Below are positions 11,547-22,107 of a stretch of DNA of 64,000 bases, one piece after another. The position numbers were made by a program, and so were the translations under genes. Numbering within the stretch: position 1 is the stretch's first letter; every line of letters starts with the position of its first letter. The stretch lies in assembly GCF_035046485.1 (NCBI RefSeq), contig NC_085138.1:14263329-14327328 (forward strand). Direction: 5' to 3'. The stretch comes from Aedes albopictus. Taxonomy: Eukaryota; Arthropoda; Insecta; Diptera; Culicidae. Under the pieces are notes generated by a model. The model made no database searches. It was not told the origin of the DNA and saw nothing but the letters and a program-made list of their open reading frames with translations.

Positions 11547-12440
11547 ACCCTTCTTACACCCATAAGAAGGGTATAAATATCGCTCGAAAAACCGACTTTC
11601 GATCCGAGGCCCGGAGAGCCGAGTCTCATATACCAATGAACTCAGTTCGACGAACTGAGCAAATGTCTGTATGTGTGTGTGTGTGTGTGTATGTGTGTAT
11701 GTGTGTATGTGTGTGTGTGTATGTGCGTTACAAAAAAAAGTCACGCACGTTTCTCAGCCGTCTGTCAACCGATTTGAGTTCTCTTGGAAGCAAATGAAAG
11801 CTACTACATCCTAGTAGAACGCTATTGAATTTTTTTTCGATTGGACGTTTGGTTACCGAGATATCTCTCGAAGAGTACTTATGAGTCATACTTCTAAACT
11901 TTTTACGATTTTTGACGAAGTGTATCATAATAAATATTTCGACCGTTTGTCAATCGGTTTGGGTTCTCTTGGCATCAAATGAAAGCTACAGCATCCTAGT
12001 AGATCGCCCAGAAATTTTATTTCGATTGGACATTTGGTTACAGAGATATCTTTCGAAGAGTACTTCGGATTTATACAACTTAACCTTTTGAAATTTTTGA
12101 CCAAAAGTATTATAATAAATATCTTAGCCGTCTGTCAACCGATTTCGGTTATCCTGGCACCAAATAAAAGCTACAACATTCTAGTAGAACCCTATACAAT
12201 TTCATTAGGATTGGACATTTGGTTACCGAGATATCTTTCAAAGAGTACTTGGGAGTAATACAGGTTAACTTTTTGAGAGATTTTTGACCAAGGGTACCAT
12301 AATAAATATCTCAGCCGTCTGTCAACCGATTTGGGTTCTCTAAGCACCAAATGAAAGCCACAATATGCTTGTATAAGGCCCTGAAATTTTATTTCGATTC
12401 GACATTTGATTACTGAGATATCTTACGAAGAGTATTTCAA
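11547..12440 (+). repeat. Second family B head and satellite block
   Basis: The head from 11547 to about 11815 is almost identical to 10319-10580, including hairpin, palindrome and GT tract. Four ~185-bp units follow (near 11750, 11937, 12119 and 12308). This is either a nested insertion or an internal duplication of family B. Confidence 0.85.
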
Positions 12441-13112
12441 TAAATTCTTTTTTTTTTATTATATTCACTAGTTAACTTGCATTTGTTTTTGACCAGTCTA
12501 TGGGAAATTATTTTTCAATAAATGATGCTCACCTCATACAAAGTGTATACTAGCTGGTTATTGTTTTCAACAAAATTATAAATAACAAATTACAAATACA
12601 CAGGAATTTTATGGAAACTAACAATATGTTAAATGAAAGCTTTGAAGAACCAGACAGCCAAAATAACTAGCTAATGCCAAAACTGATTAACTTAGTAGAT
12701 ATATCATTTTTGTCGTTTTTACGCCATAACCATGAATACCAAGTACTTCGGAGCTAATTTAATTGACTGATTTAGACAAAGTGTATCTCGCTGATTTTCT
12801 TACCCATTTGTTAATCGATTCAAGATCTTTTAGCAGTTAATAAAAGATACAAAATTCCAGAATATGTAAGCTATTTTTTAAACATTCCATACAAGACTCT
12901 AGAAAGTGTCTGGCATTTCTGGTAGTTTAGTCCATGGTCCATGATGCTATTTTGGAAACCAATCCACTAGATGCCAAATCCACAATATTTTCTAGAACTT
13001 TTGGCAATTCCACAAAACAAATATGTTAAATACAAATAATACAACAATAATATTAATAAGTGTAAGAAGGGTTCTGTTCACCATAGGTGGATTAAATCGG
13101 GTTTTTTTTAAA

Positions 13113-13550
13113 CTATTGCTTTTCTCAATAAAATATTATCAGGATTCAGGAACAGTTCGGATACGGCGACTGAAAGATCATGCTTCGGTATGATGGCCCA
13201 TGCACAGAAATTTTCTATACAAAGCAATAGTGGAAGATTCCAAAAACAGGAACCGAATTCTAGACCACCCGATAGGTAGTAGATTGTCCGCATCACGACG
13301 GTTTCAAACCGAACGGACTCAATGTATACCAAAACTTCTGTATGAAATTTTTGAGTTTAGCAAAGCCATCTTGACAAGGAAACGTTGACCGATTGAACCC
13401 CTGAAAAAGCCCCATACGGACCGAAACGTCGGGAAAGAATCATAAACTAGTGTTTTCGATTTCTCCAGAAGACTGCAAAGCCAAAATTCTGAAGCAAAAC
13501 TATCCCAGTCGTAGCCAGTCGGCCAAGGAAAGATCATGAGTACATGTTCG
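13113..13550 (+). repeat. Family A distal region with hammerhead-like motif
   Basis: It carries 'atcaggattcagg' and 'ggaaagatc', which recur at 59045-59100 in family A copy 2, placing it inside family A. At 13398-13433 the motif CCTGAAAAAGCCCC...GGACCGAAACGTC resembles a hammerhead ribozyme core (CTGANGA...GAAAC) in which the G of GA has become A. Confidence 0.5.
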
Positions 13551-13607
13551 ACGAGAAAGGCACTATCACCATTAGGTGGATTAATCTGGGTTTTTTTATT
13601 CTACTTC

Positions 13608-15235
13608 CGTTTTCAACAAATTTCTATGAATTCAAAGTTATTCTAGACAAACGGAGAGTCACAAAATCAAAAATCACTTCATTATGTGTGCGGTTTCGAA
13701 TTTATTGTTTTTCCTTCGAAAATTTTAAACAACAGTTGCCACGTTTACATTAGTTTTCACTTAAAGCCCCAAGGAAAGGGTGATCTTCAAGAGTCCAAGG
13801 GGTGGGCCCAGAGGAATCGCCGAAGAGAGCGAAAAACAATGATTCACAACAAAACATTTAAATATTAATGGATCCGTACCTTCTTACGCCGAACCAACCA
13901 GTCAGTCAGCTAGCAGCGGTTAAGCCTCATCGTCGTCGTCGTCGGATGTCTTCTTGCGCACAATGATTTTGATGGGTGAACATTTTCTACGCTAGAGTGG
14001 ATCCTTAATGACGACGTCCAATATGCTTGAGTGATCGCCGCCCTCTCTGTGTTCGGATGTCTTTTGGCGGTGGTCGCCATCGTCATCCAGTCAGTGCTTA
14101 TAGTGCAGTGGGCGGCGACGGCGGCGGTGAATTTTTCTGACTCAAGGCCCGATTGTCAGTTATCTACAGGGTGCGTTGATAAAAAATGAGATGGCTTGCT
14201 TCACAGTGCGTAATTCTATTGTGAGATTCAGTTGTCCATCGAAATACTGCTTCCACCTTTCAACCTTCACAAGTTCGCCTTAAACTACACCAGTTTTAGT
14301 CCCTGATAATTGGACCCTTGCACACTCAAATGGTCTGTTTAAAAGACAGAAGCTTGAATTTATTTGCATTCTGTAGTTTACACAGAACTAAAAGCAACTT
14401 AATTTGATAACAGTGATGTTTATGACCTGAGATGGTTCTCGTATTACGTTGATGTAGCAGTATTTTGAAAAGTTCTAGAAATTTATTTGTTTTTGGAAAC
14501 ATTATAGGTTTTTATTTTGGTCCACCGACCTTGGGTCATCTAGGTATTAACTATTTTTCCAGAGCACCTTGTACCAACCTGCCAAGCAAAGTTCCAGACT
14601 TTTGACTTGTTGCTCCGGCTGACGGTCGAACCGCCACCGCCGCGCCGCCGTTTTGGGGTGTTGTTTTATTTTTCTTTTATTTTCAGGAGGAAAATTATGG
14701 CGGTCAGAGACGCGTGAAAGCAGACAATAAAACAGGTTGATTGATCGCGGAAAGTGTGATGAGATTGCCTTGCCCGTAGGTACAAAGAGCGAGGTCTGCC
14801 GGTTGGTCAGGTTGAAATCGGTTTTACTGTCATGGTGACCGGGAATCTTGATTTTAAAGGAGAGGAAAATGCTTTCACAAATATTGCTTCTCGACTAGAC
14901 ACGGCTAGATGCGTCTTCAATGCCGTCACTGGCGACACGCTATGACAGCGCACAGAGGGTGCGATGATTTATGTAAGCCACGTAGAAAATTCGAAAACTG
15001 CAACCTCTCTGATGCTTCCCTGTACCTACGTACTTACCGCCTCGCGCGCTTCGGTGGAAAAATCTTAAGATCTGCGTCATCCCGGCCCAATATGCCTTAT
15101 TATTTTTGGTAAACCATCACCACACCATCAGGCTTTCGCAACAGTATTATCAATGCACTGTGGTAAAAAACGACCCAAAGTGGTATCTCTTGTAGAAGCA
15201 AAACATTTTATTCGGTCGTAGACAATTCCTTTGCC
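13608..15235. other. Low-repeat region, no gene recognised
   Basis: It includes GC-richer patches (about 13900-14160 and 14620-14700) and a short (CGT)n run near 13930. No open frame looks like a recognisable protein. It could hold non-coding or regulatory DNA, but nothing specific can be supported. Confidence 0.4.
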
Positions 15236-15238
15236 TCC

Positions 15239-15673
15239 TGGAAAAACTTGTAATTAGAAGGCACGAAATGTTGCTAATTGACAATTTGGGAGATGATATT
15301 TGTGAAAAAAATCGAGTTCTGGTGGGATTCGAACCCACGACTTCGTATTCGTTAAATAGGCGCTTTAAAAATAATTTGCTCTCACTTGTAGTTAGTGGAC
15401 ACAAACAGGAGTGTGTTGTGGATTGGCATCCAAGCCGAAAGAGAGATGAGTTTGTGAAATAGAAGTGTTCACGGTGCGGCTTCGGAGTCAGTTTGGCTTT
15501 CTATTCCGCAGAATCATTACTTGTTCTGTGGCTTAGTTGGTTAAAGCGCCGGCCTAGCGAATACGGAGTCGTGGGGTCGAATCCCACCAGAACGCGATTT
15601 TTTTTCACAAATTTCATCTCCCAATTTGTCAATTAGCAACATTTCGTGCCTTCTAATTACAAGTTTTTCCAGT
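15239..15673. mobile_element. Inverted-repeat element with tRNA-like arms
   Basis: Arms of ~130 bp (15239-15372 and 15541-15673) are inverted copies around a ~168-bp loop. The outer arms share 'ctggaaaaacttgtaatta'. The right arm contains a tRNA-like stretch (about 15524-15593) with a D-arm-like GGCTTAGTTGG and the B-box GGGTCGAATCCC. A 6-bp acceptor pairing (GTTCTG/CAGAAC) is possible, but the anticodon stem is poor. The left arm copy lacks the 5' half. Confidence 0.7.
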
Positions 15674-16535
15674 ATGCTTCAGACTTACCAGCAAATCTGT
15701 AAAATGCAAGTAAAATGGGCAATATGTTTCATTGTTCTTTTGCTTCATTTGTTATTTTGAGACCTATTTTCCCATTGTGCACCAAATAGCCGCAGAAAAG
15801 ACCGGTGGCAAATTCCTCAGAAAAAGCTGTTTCCTGGTTCAGCATTTCTTTCACCACAAGATAAACAGTGTACCAGCCGTTGTGTTGTTGCTGCCTGTTG
15901 TCTCGAGCAAATCTTCCGGCATCCGCCCGCCACACGAACCGAGGTGACAGTCAGTGTCGTGTCTGCACTTTTGGCACGCCCAAGCATTCGCTCTCTCTTT
16001 CCTCATCCTCCTGCTTCGTGTACCATTCCGTGCAATATTTGAATAATTCTTAAAAATAAATCCAATTGTTTCACTGTCAGGATTAGAATATGACAAATTT
16101 ATTATTATCATTTTACCATTTCCCCCAAGCAACATGGGCACACGGGGGTGGCCCGCCCACGCAGCTCCCGTTTTGCACTTGGCAGGCGGGCTGGCAGGCA
16201 GATTGAGCCTGAACCGAACAGCAGCAGCCGGGCCCGAGCCAAGATGCGAACTGGAGATGTTTTACACGAATAAATAAATAAGCATGCACCGAGAGGCCGA
16301 TTCGTCGTTCGTTCCGATGAGCGCAACCCAGCAAGGGAGGGAATCGAGTAGCGCGAGGAAATATCCGACCGCTTGCTCATCCACCGCTGCCGCCGACCGA
16401 CGCCCATGCTCCCAACGACGACCAAATCGCACCGAGGAAAATTCTGTTTGATCATAAATCTTGTTTTTCTTGAAAATCCATTTTCAGCATGCGATTTTCG
16501 AGATGGAACGCGGTGGGGCTTATGATGAAGGAAAA
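15674..16535. other. Low-repeat region, no gene recognised
   Basis: It contains a GC-rich patch at about 16130-16250. Open frames overlap on both strands there without any family resemblance. An (A)15 run follows near 16540. Confidence 0.35.
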
Positions 16536-16609
16536 TTAAAAAAAAAAAAAAAAGAAAGCCTAGACCAGTTTTGATGGTAAATCAAGAACTAATTACACAA
16601 TTAAGCTTC

Positions 16610-18544
16610 CATTGAATGAACATTAGTGAATCTTTCTCAACAGTAACATATTGTTCATTTGTCAGCAAATTTTCCAGCAAATCTTTGGAAAACTCTATCG
16701 GTAATTACGTTGTTGTCGCTTCTGCGGCAATTGATTTGGAAACTGCTTCAGCAATTTCTTTAGAAGACTATTCAACAATTAGTTTGAATATTCGATCGGC
16801 ATTTTTCGGGGGTTTACTCACCAATCGTTTTGAAAAAATCTCGAGTCGTACTTTTGCAAATTGCTTTGGCAATTCTTCTGGATTTTTGGGAATTCTCCTG
16901 GCATTTATTTCTCCAGCAATTCCACTTGACATTCCTTCGGTAATGCCCTTTGAAACAGTTTCGGCAATGTTTCTGGGAATGCCTTTCGCAATTCCTTTTT
17001 TTCGGAATTTCTTTGGTAATTTGGCAAATTCTTTGAGAAATTTGTCTGCAACTTCTTCTTGAAAACCCTTTCAGCAATTATTGTGTATTCTTTCATTCAA
17101 TCCTATGAGTTTTCTTCAGAGAATTTCTTGAAATCTTTAGTACCTAAGAATATTCCTGTGGCAGTTTCTTGAAGAATAGTTTTGATAACTTCATTGGAAC
17201 TTGCTCCGAAAACTTCTTGTGAAATTCCATCAACAATTCTTTCGATTATTTCTTAGGCTATTCTTTTGGGAAATTCGTTAGTTACTAAATTGAGAGCTTC
17301 TTCGGTAGTTTCTTTGACAATTTCTTTGAATATTTCCTCTTTCAGCAATTTTTGTGATTTTTTCTCAAAATTTACTATGAAGAATCGTTATGTAATTATG
17401 TAATACCTTTCGATTTTTTTTTTCGGCATAGGGTAAAAGCACTAGATTTTGTCTCTTCCATGCAAATTCCATTTTTTTATGTATGAAGTGGCGAAGTTTA
17501 GAGCAGAATTTTAGAGGGGCGAAGTCTTGTGTTTTACCCTACCCCTTAAAAATACCTTCGGCAACATTTTTCTAAATTCCTTCGAAAATTTCTATTATGA
17601 AATCCCTTACAAAATACTTTCGCATAATCTACAAGAAATCCTTTGGAAATTTTGTAGGAACTCCTTGGGAAATTTCTTCCAAATTTTTTTCAGTAACTTT
17701 TTTTTAATTCCTTTTGAAAGATCAAAGGAAATTTCTATGGAAATTCCTTAAGCGATTTCATTGGGAATTTCCCAGAAAGTTTTTTGTAATCTATTCGACA
17801 ATTCCTTTGAGAGTTTCGTTGAAAAAAGATTAAAATTCCATTTTCGAATTATTTCAGCAGTTTTTTTCTGCGCCCTTCCCATTTGAAATTACTTTGCAAA
17901 TTTATTCAGCAATTTCAATTGAGAGTTTTTGAATATTTAATGAAATTTTCTGAAAAAAATTCGAAAGAAACGGCTGATGGAATTCACAAAAGAAAAATGC
18001 CAAAGCAATTCCAAAGACTATGCTGAAAGTTTCGTAAAATAAACTCTTCCGAAGGAATTTTTAGAAGAATTTCCAAAAGAAGCAATCGAAGAAATTTACA
18101 AAGGGAGTGCCAAAGGTATTTTCAAAAAAAATGCCAAAGGGATTTTCTGCAAATGCCTGCAAAGAAATTGTTGTTGATCCAAAAGAATTACCGACCAAAT
18201 TCCAATATATGTAATAATATTGAAAATTCTAAAAAAAACCTGCCGGAGGAACTCTTTACGAAATGGTAGAAGCAATATGAAACTGAATTTCCAAAAAAAT
18301 CAAAAAAAAAAATTGACAAAGCAGTTCTAGGCGAGTTTTTCAAAAAGCAATCTGAATTTATTTTCGAAGATATTTCCAAAATTTGGCATCACCAAATAAA
18401 TTGAAGAAGCAATTCTCGAAGGAGTTCTAGTAAAAGTTTCTGAATGGAGATGAACCAGCCTCGGGCTGAAAATCTCCCTAATAAAGCTAATAAGTTTCTT
18501 AAGAAATTTCAAAACGAATCATCACAGGAATTCTTAGAGGAATA
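16610..18544. repeat. Degenerate 'ttcagcaatttc' array
   Basis: This is a long run of imperfect 25-30-bp units, in both orientations, of the same general type as the window-start array. The open frames here (up to 148 residues, rich in S, F, N and I) follow from the low-complexity unit. A MITE (17429-17541) and a retroposon-tail relic (18440-18492) are embedded. Confidence 0.7.
17429..17541. mobile_element. 113-bp MITE
   Basis: The ends TAGGGTAAAAGCAC and GTGTTTTACCCTA form imperfect terminal inverted repeats. It is set in a degenerate array and has no coding content. Confidence 0.6.
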
Positions 18545-18717
18545 AGGGGCCGTTCATAAACCACGTAGACCAAAATTTGGCCATCTCCGACCACCCCCCT
18601 TCCCCCCCGTAGACTTTTGTCCATACAAAAAATTTGAAATTTGTATGGAGCGTAGACTTTGGCGAGAACCCCCCCCCCCTCCCCCCAAAAAGTCTACGTG
18701 GTTTATGAACGGCCCCT
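18545..18717. mobile_element. 173-bp TA-flanked MITE
   Basis: AGGGGCCGTTCATAAACCAC at the left is inverted at the right end. TA dinucleotides abut both ends. A diverged second copy lies at 32961-33120. TA duplication suggests mobilisation by a Tc1/mariner-type transposase, which is an inference. Confidence 0.8.
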
Positions 18718-18825
18718 TACCGAATGGAGCGTTCGATAATGTATTTTTTGCAACTTCTCATCGTAATAGGCCATTTTAATTCAAGCAAATCTGACAGGAA
18801 AAGGCCTACTTTCCCACACCAAACT

Positions 18826-18891
18826 AACAGTGCTGTAATGGTTCATTACAGCACTGATTTGCGTTGCGTAATGAACCATTACAGCACTGTT
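18826..18891. repeat. 66-bp inverted repeat
   Basis: 23-bp perfect arms (18826-18848 and 18869-18891) surround a 20-bp spacer. Each arm also overlaps a smaller palindrome around 'taatggttcatta'. It is probably a miniature palindromic element. Confidence 0.75.
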
Positions 18892-19075
18892 TTCTGTTTT
18901 GATCAACTTATTCATGCTTTACGGACGCAGGTTTGAAAAATTGTGACAACTGCACAGTATAACCTGCTATGATCAGACTTCCTTAATCATGGCTATGAAC
19001 ATCAGTGTGCATTTTGATGAAATAGATTAGTTAAAATCTATCCTCAGGTGGTAATTTATGAAGGTGCTAAAAACG

Positions 19076-19205
19076 TTGTACGCAACTCGGTGCAGAACTC
19101 GATTTTTACAGCACTCGTCGTAATTATCCAACTCGGCAAGCCTCGTTGGATAAATGTACGACTCGTGCTGTAAAAATCTTCATTCTGCACCTTGTTGCGT
19201 AAACT
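19076..19205. repeat. ~130-bp imperfect foldback
   Basis: Arms of ~60 bp pair imperfectly, with 'tttttacagcac' and 'attatccaac' matched on the opposite arm. The spacer at about 19135-19145 is short. It is likely a MITE. Confidence 0.7.
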
Positions 19206-19678
19206 ACTATTACTGACATTCTGTAAAACAATAAAAAAACGATAAAATGTTATCGTTTATCTGTCAAACTTAAATGAAGTTCGGTACATGTTGCCCGCTT
19301 ACCGATTTTTTTCGGTAAACAAAACTTAACGGTTGAGATTTCGGTAAAATATTACCGAAGTCGGTGATTTAATCTAAGTATGTAGGAGTGCTTAGAGCTC
19401 AAGAAAAATAGCTAAGTTATTCAATGAAAAGGAAGTTACGACAATGTCCTGATGGACTGTCATGTAAGTGATGCTAGATATTGCAGTTGTGTAATTTTAA
19501 TGAAGAAATTATTATAGGCTTAGTGTACCAGTTATGACTATAGTACCTCAAATTCGCCATAGTTGATTTTGAGCGCTTTACAACGCAAATCAACATGACA
19601 CATTTTGCTATAACACAAACTGGTTCAAACTGGACAATTCGGTTGGAATTTAACTGATCGTCAACCATGAAATCTAGC

Positions 19679-19751
19679 GTGCTGGAACTGCTTCGATATA
19701 ATTATGTGTCCGAACTTCGGACACATAATTATATCGAAGCAGTTCCAGCAC
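19679..19751. repeat. Perfect 73-bp palindrome
   Basis: Arms of 36 bp are exact reverse complements around a single central C (19715). Each arm starts GTGCTGGAACTGCTTCG. No mismatch was found by eye. Confidence 0.9.
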
Positions 19752-20011
19752 CAGGGCGCAAAATTTTCGAGCAGACGAACTGAAGTTCACCGTGCGACAA
19801 TTTTCATTCACTTGTCTGCAAATTCATATTCAGCTGCTCGATACTCGTTTGTCAACTGAATGAAAGTCAATGAATATTTGTAAACATCTTACAAAGTGTT
19901 AAATTGCTGATAAAATATTAACGTTTCGATTAAATTTAACCTTGCTTTACACAGATCTTTTCCCATTTGATTGTTGTGGAGTGTTTTTGGAAAGAATCGT
20001 AGCCCTAAACG

Positions 20012-20264
20012 TACACAGATCGAAAAAAGAGTGTAAAATTCTGTGACATATGATGCACATAATTGGAGCGTGGGATATCGCAGAAGTTTACATGACATAT
20101 CATGTAAAGTTCATGAAATGTCATGTAAACTTCCATCATATGTCATGTAATTCAGCATGACTCTGAGAGTTTACATGACATATAACACACCATCATAACA
20201 CTAAGTTTACATGACTGAAATGAAGTTTACATGACGTGTAAACCTCACTATTTTTATCTGTGTA
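20012..20264. mobile_element. 253-bp MITE with GTTTACATGAC array
   Basis: The ends TACACAGAT and ATCTGTGTA are inverted. The interior holds at least five copies of GTTTACATGA in both orientations between about 20087 and 20240, several joined as near-palindromes. There is no coding content. Confidence 0.75.
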
Positions 20265-20499
20265 GGTAATTATGAAGATGTTTCTCGATCGGCTTCATAT
20301 TCAATGACTACGAATTGACTGACAGTGTGAAGAAGGAGAGCGAAAATGAATTTGTTTGTTTTGAATATTCAGTGCAGAATCATTCAAATTCGTACTGTTT
20401 TCAGTCAATGACTATGAACATTTTGCACCCTGGTCCGAACACTAATGTTGAACTGCTTAACTGCTTTGCAGTTGCTTGTGACGGGTTAATTGCTACTTG

Positions 20500-20810
20500 A
20501 TTGAACTCATGCATGTATCAATAACATCGATTGTCTCCGCCGTCAACATTTTTACTTCTTCCAGAGTCTCACCGGTTATCGTCAGAATGACGTCATCCGC
20601 GAAACCAACGATCACGATTCTTCCGGGTAACCCGAATCATAACACTTCATCGTACATCATATTCCATAACGTTGGACCGAGTTTGGAGCTCTGTGGTACG
20701 CTCGCCGTGACTCTATTCGATTTCTGACCATGGTCTCGTAGACCAGGGCAAGAATCTGGAAGTAGCTCTTCAAAATCTTGCACAGATAGTCAGTCAGGAA
20801 CCATTTTGCT
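20500..20810 (-). pseudogene. R1-like non-LTR reverse transcriptase relic
   Basis: On the minus strand, codons around the RT active site are readable: SSKLGPTLWNMMYDEVL, then GLPGRIVIVGFADDVILTI with the F-A-D-D catalytic box, then GETLEEVKMLT. This order matches the RT palm of R1/I-type non-LTR elements. An in-frame stop interrupts the stretch before the FADD box, and frame breaks occur upstream. The rest of the element is not recognisable, so this is a short decayed fragment. Clade is assigned from motif wording only. Confidence 0.8.
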
Positions 20811-21850
20811 TTGACGCTTCCTCGGTATTACTCGGTATTCCTCAAAGGTGTTTTTTAATGATTTCAACATTATTTATTACAGAATCCAAATTAATAATCC
20901 AAAAATTATCTAAATTTTTATCACATTCGTTTTCTCAACAAGTTGTCTAAGGAATGCCTTGATCAAAACTTGGGAAAAATCGATAAAGGCATTTCCACAA
21001 CATTTTTTCGGAGATCAAGTTTCTTATTTTTTAAGGTTTTCTACGGAGTATAAGAACTACCACACAGTTTCTTAGCTTTCCTGGACGCATTTAATCTAAA
21101 CAAACTTATTTTTTCAGCTCATTCGATCCTTCAGATGACAAAGCTTGTCATACCATAAAATGAATTCAGGAAGCAGTAATTAAAACATTCGTTTGCTTAT
21201 GTTTGTTGCTACTGGCGTCGTTGAGAAATTTGAAACAAAAAAAAATTGTATTGAGAAGACTCGTAATGGTGGTTTTTGATCAAATATTACAGTAAAAACT
21301 ACTCTTACCAATCGAGAAATATCTTCTATTATCGATACACCAATTTTTATTGTGTTTGGAAATTCAATATTTTATCTATGAGATTTTTTTTCTTTTTTTC
21401 TATGCTACATTTTTTGACCACTTTGTGCAACTTCAAATTTTAATCACCTAGTTTACAGAGCCCTTTTTTTAACATTTACTAGAAACATCAACAAAATTAG
21501 TATTACTTGCTTCGTTAGTATGTTTACTATAAAAGCTAGAAGAAACTTTTTTGGATATTGTGCTCAAATTGAAATGGCAGTTAATCGTTAGTGTATTTAT
21601 AATTTCTGATACAGTCTATACATGTAAACTTAAGGTTGATTTGAAGTGGAAGTGGGCAATTATAGAATCAAATTAAAATTTTACTGGTATAATCTTGGAG
21701 CAGTCGCATATTTTCCTATTTCCACTTTAAATCAACTTTAAGTTTGCATGTAAAGTAATGATTGCTCTTAGTACACCGTATATCTGCATGCAATAAGGCT
21801 TCAGCATCGTGGTTACTTGGGATATATGATGGATTCCCGGTTCACCTTGT
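20811..21850. other. No recognisable gene
   Basis: This is AT-rich DNA. A short inverted pair ('acttaaggttgatttgaag' near 21629 and its inverse near 21725-21742) hints at a decayed MITE at about 21618-21750. Confidence 0.4.
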
Positions 21851-21861
21851 AGAAGGCACCC

Positions 21862-22000
21862 TGGGGGTAGTCCATTTCTTACGTAGGGCAGCTTCCACGA
21901 TTTTTCGACACGCCCCCCCCCCTCCCTTCAGATTTTTTGTATGAAGTCCAAAATAGCCTTGTATGGCTCATAAGATTTTTCAAACCCCCCTGCCTATGAA
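21862..22000. mobile_element. Decayed MITE-like segment
   Basis: 'gtccatttcttacgtaggg', a C-tract and 'tttttgtatgaagtcc' give the same layout as the MITEs at 18545 and 32961, but the sequence is diverged. Ends are uncertain. Confidence 0.35.
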
Positions 22001-22107
22001 CGCTTACATTATTAATGAGACCTGAGACATAACACCCCCTGAAACGCCCTTGAGACCCCTGGGGCCGCCTGAAATCCCAGAAATATAGTATGTTGTGATT
22101 GTAACAG

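Larger units (their letters stand above)
10319..13112 (+). mobile_element. Satellite-carrying element, family B
   Basis: It starts ACCCTTCTTACACC, part of a 9-bp-stem hairpin (CCCTTCTTA/TAAGAAGGG). It ends GTGTAAGAAGGGT (13060-13073) with the tail 'aggtggattaaatcggg' and a T run. Between them are the palindrome CTCAGTTCGACGAACTGAG (~10413), a GT microsatellite and four ~185-bp units. A triplet of 146-150-bp units follows (11102-11546), then a second head (11547) with four more ~185-bp units, and a degraded unit near 12770-12860. No protein-coding region was recognised. Confidence 0.7.
5124..13607 (+). mobile_element. Satellite-carrying element, family A, copy 1 (with nested insertions)
   Basis: It begins with GCCTTTCTCGTACACC, which folds back on GGTGTACCGAAAAG. 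Next come a near-palindrome (CTCAGCTCGACGAGTTGAG, ~5228), a GT microsatellite, and tandem ~150-bp units. It ends with ACGAGAAAGGC (13551-13561, the inverse of the start) plus a tail containing AGGTGGATTAATCTGGG and a T run. The second copy (55470-61031) confirms order and ends. Nested inside are a retroposon tail (6345-6401), a solo LTR containing an RTE fragment (6690-7953), a TIR element (8360-9510) and a family B element (10319-13112). No coding capacity was recognised, so its mobilisation mechanism is unknown. Confidence 0.7.

Noticed and set aside
10274..11797. Frames with HTHTHTHI or VCVCVCVY strings
   Set aside because: They translate the GT/CA microsatellite beside the family B head.
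5400..12440. Regularly spaced repeats that might suggest a CRISPR array
   Set aside because: Units are 150-185 bp and contiguous, with no short direct repeats separated by unique spacers, and the sequence is eukaryotic.
16108..16455. 115-residue minus-strand frame in a GC-rich patch
   Set aside because: There are competing frames on both strands, no motif and no splice context.
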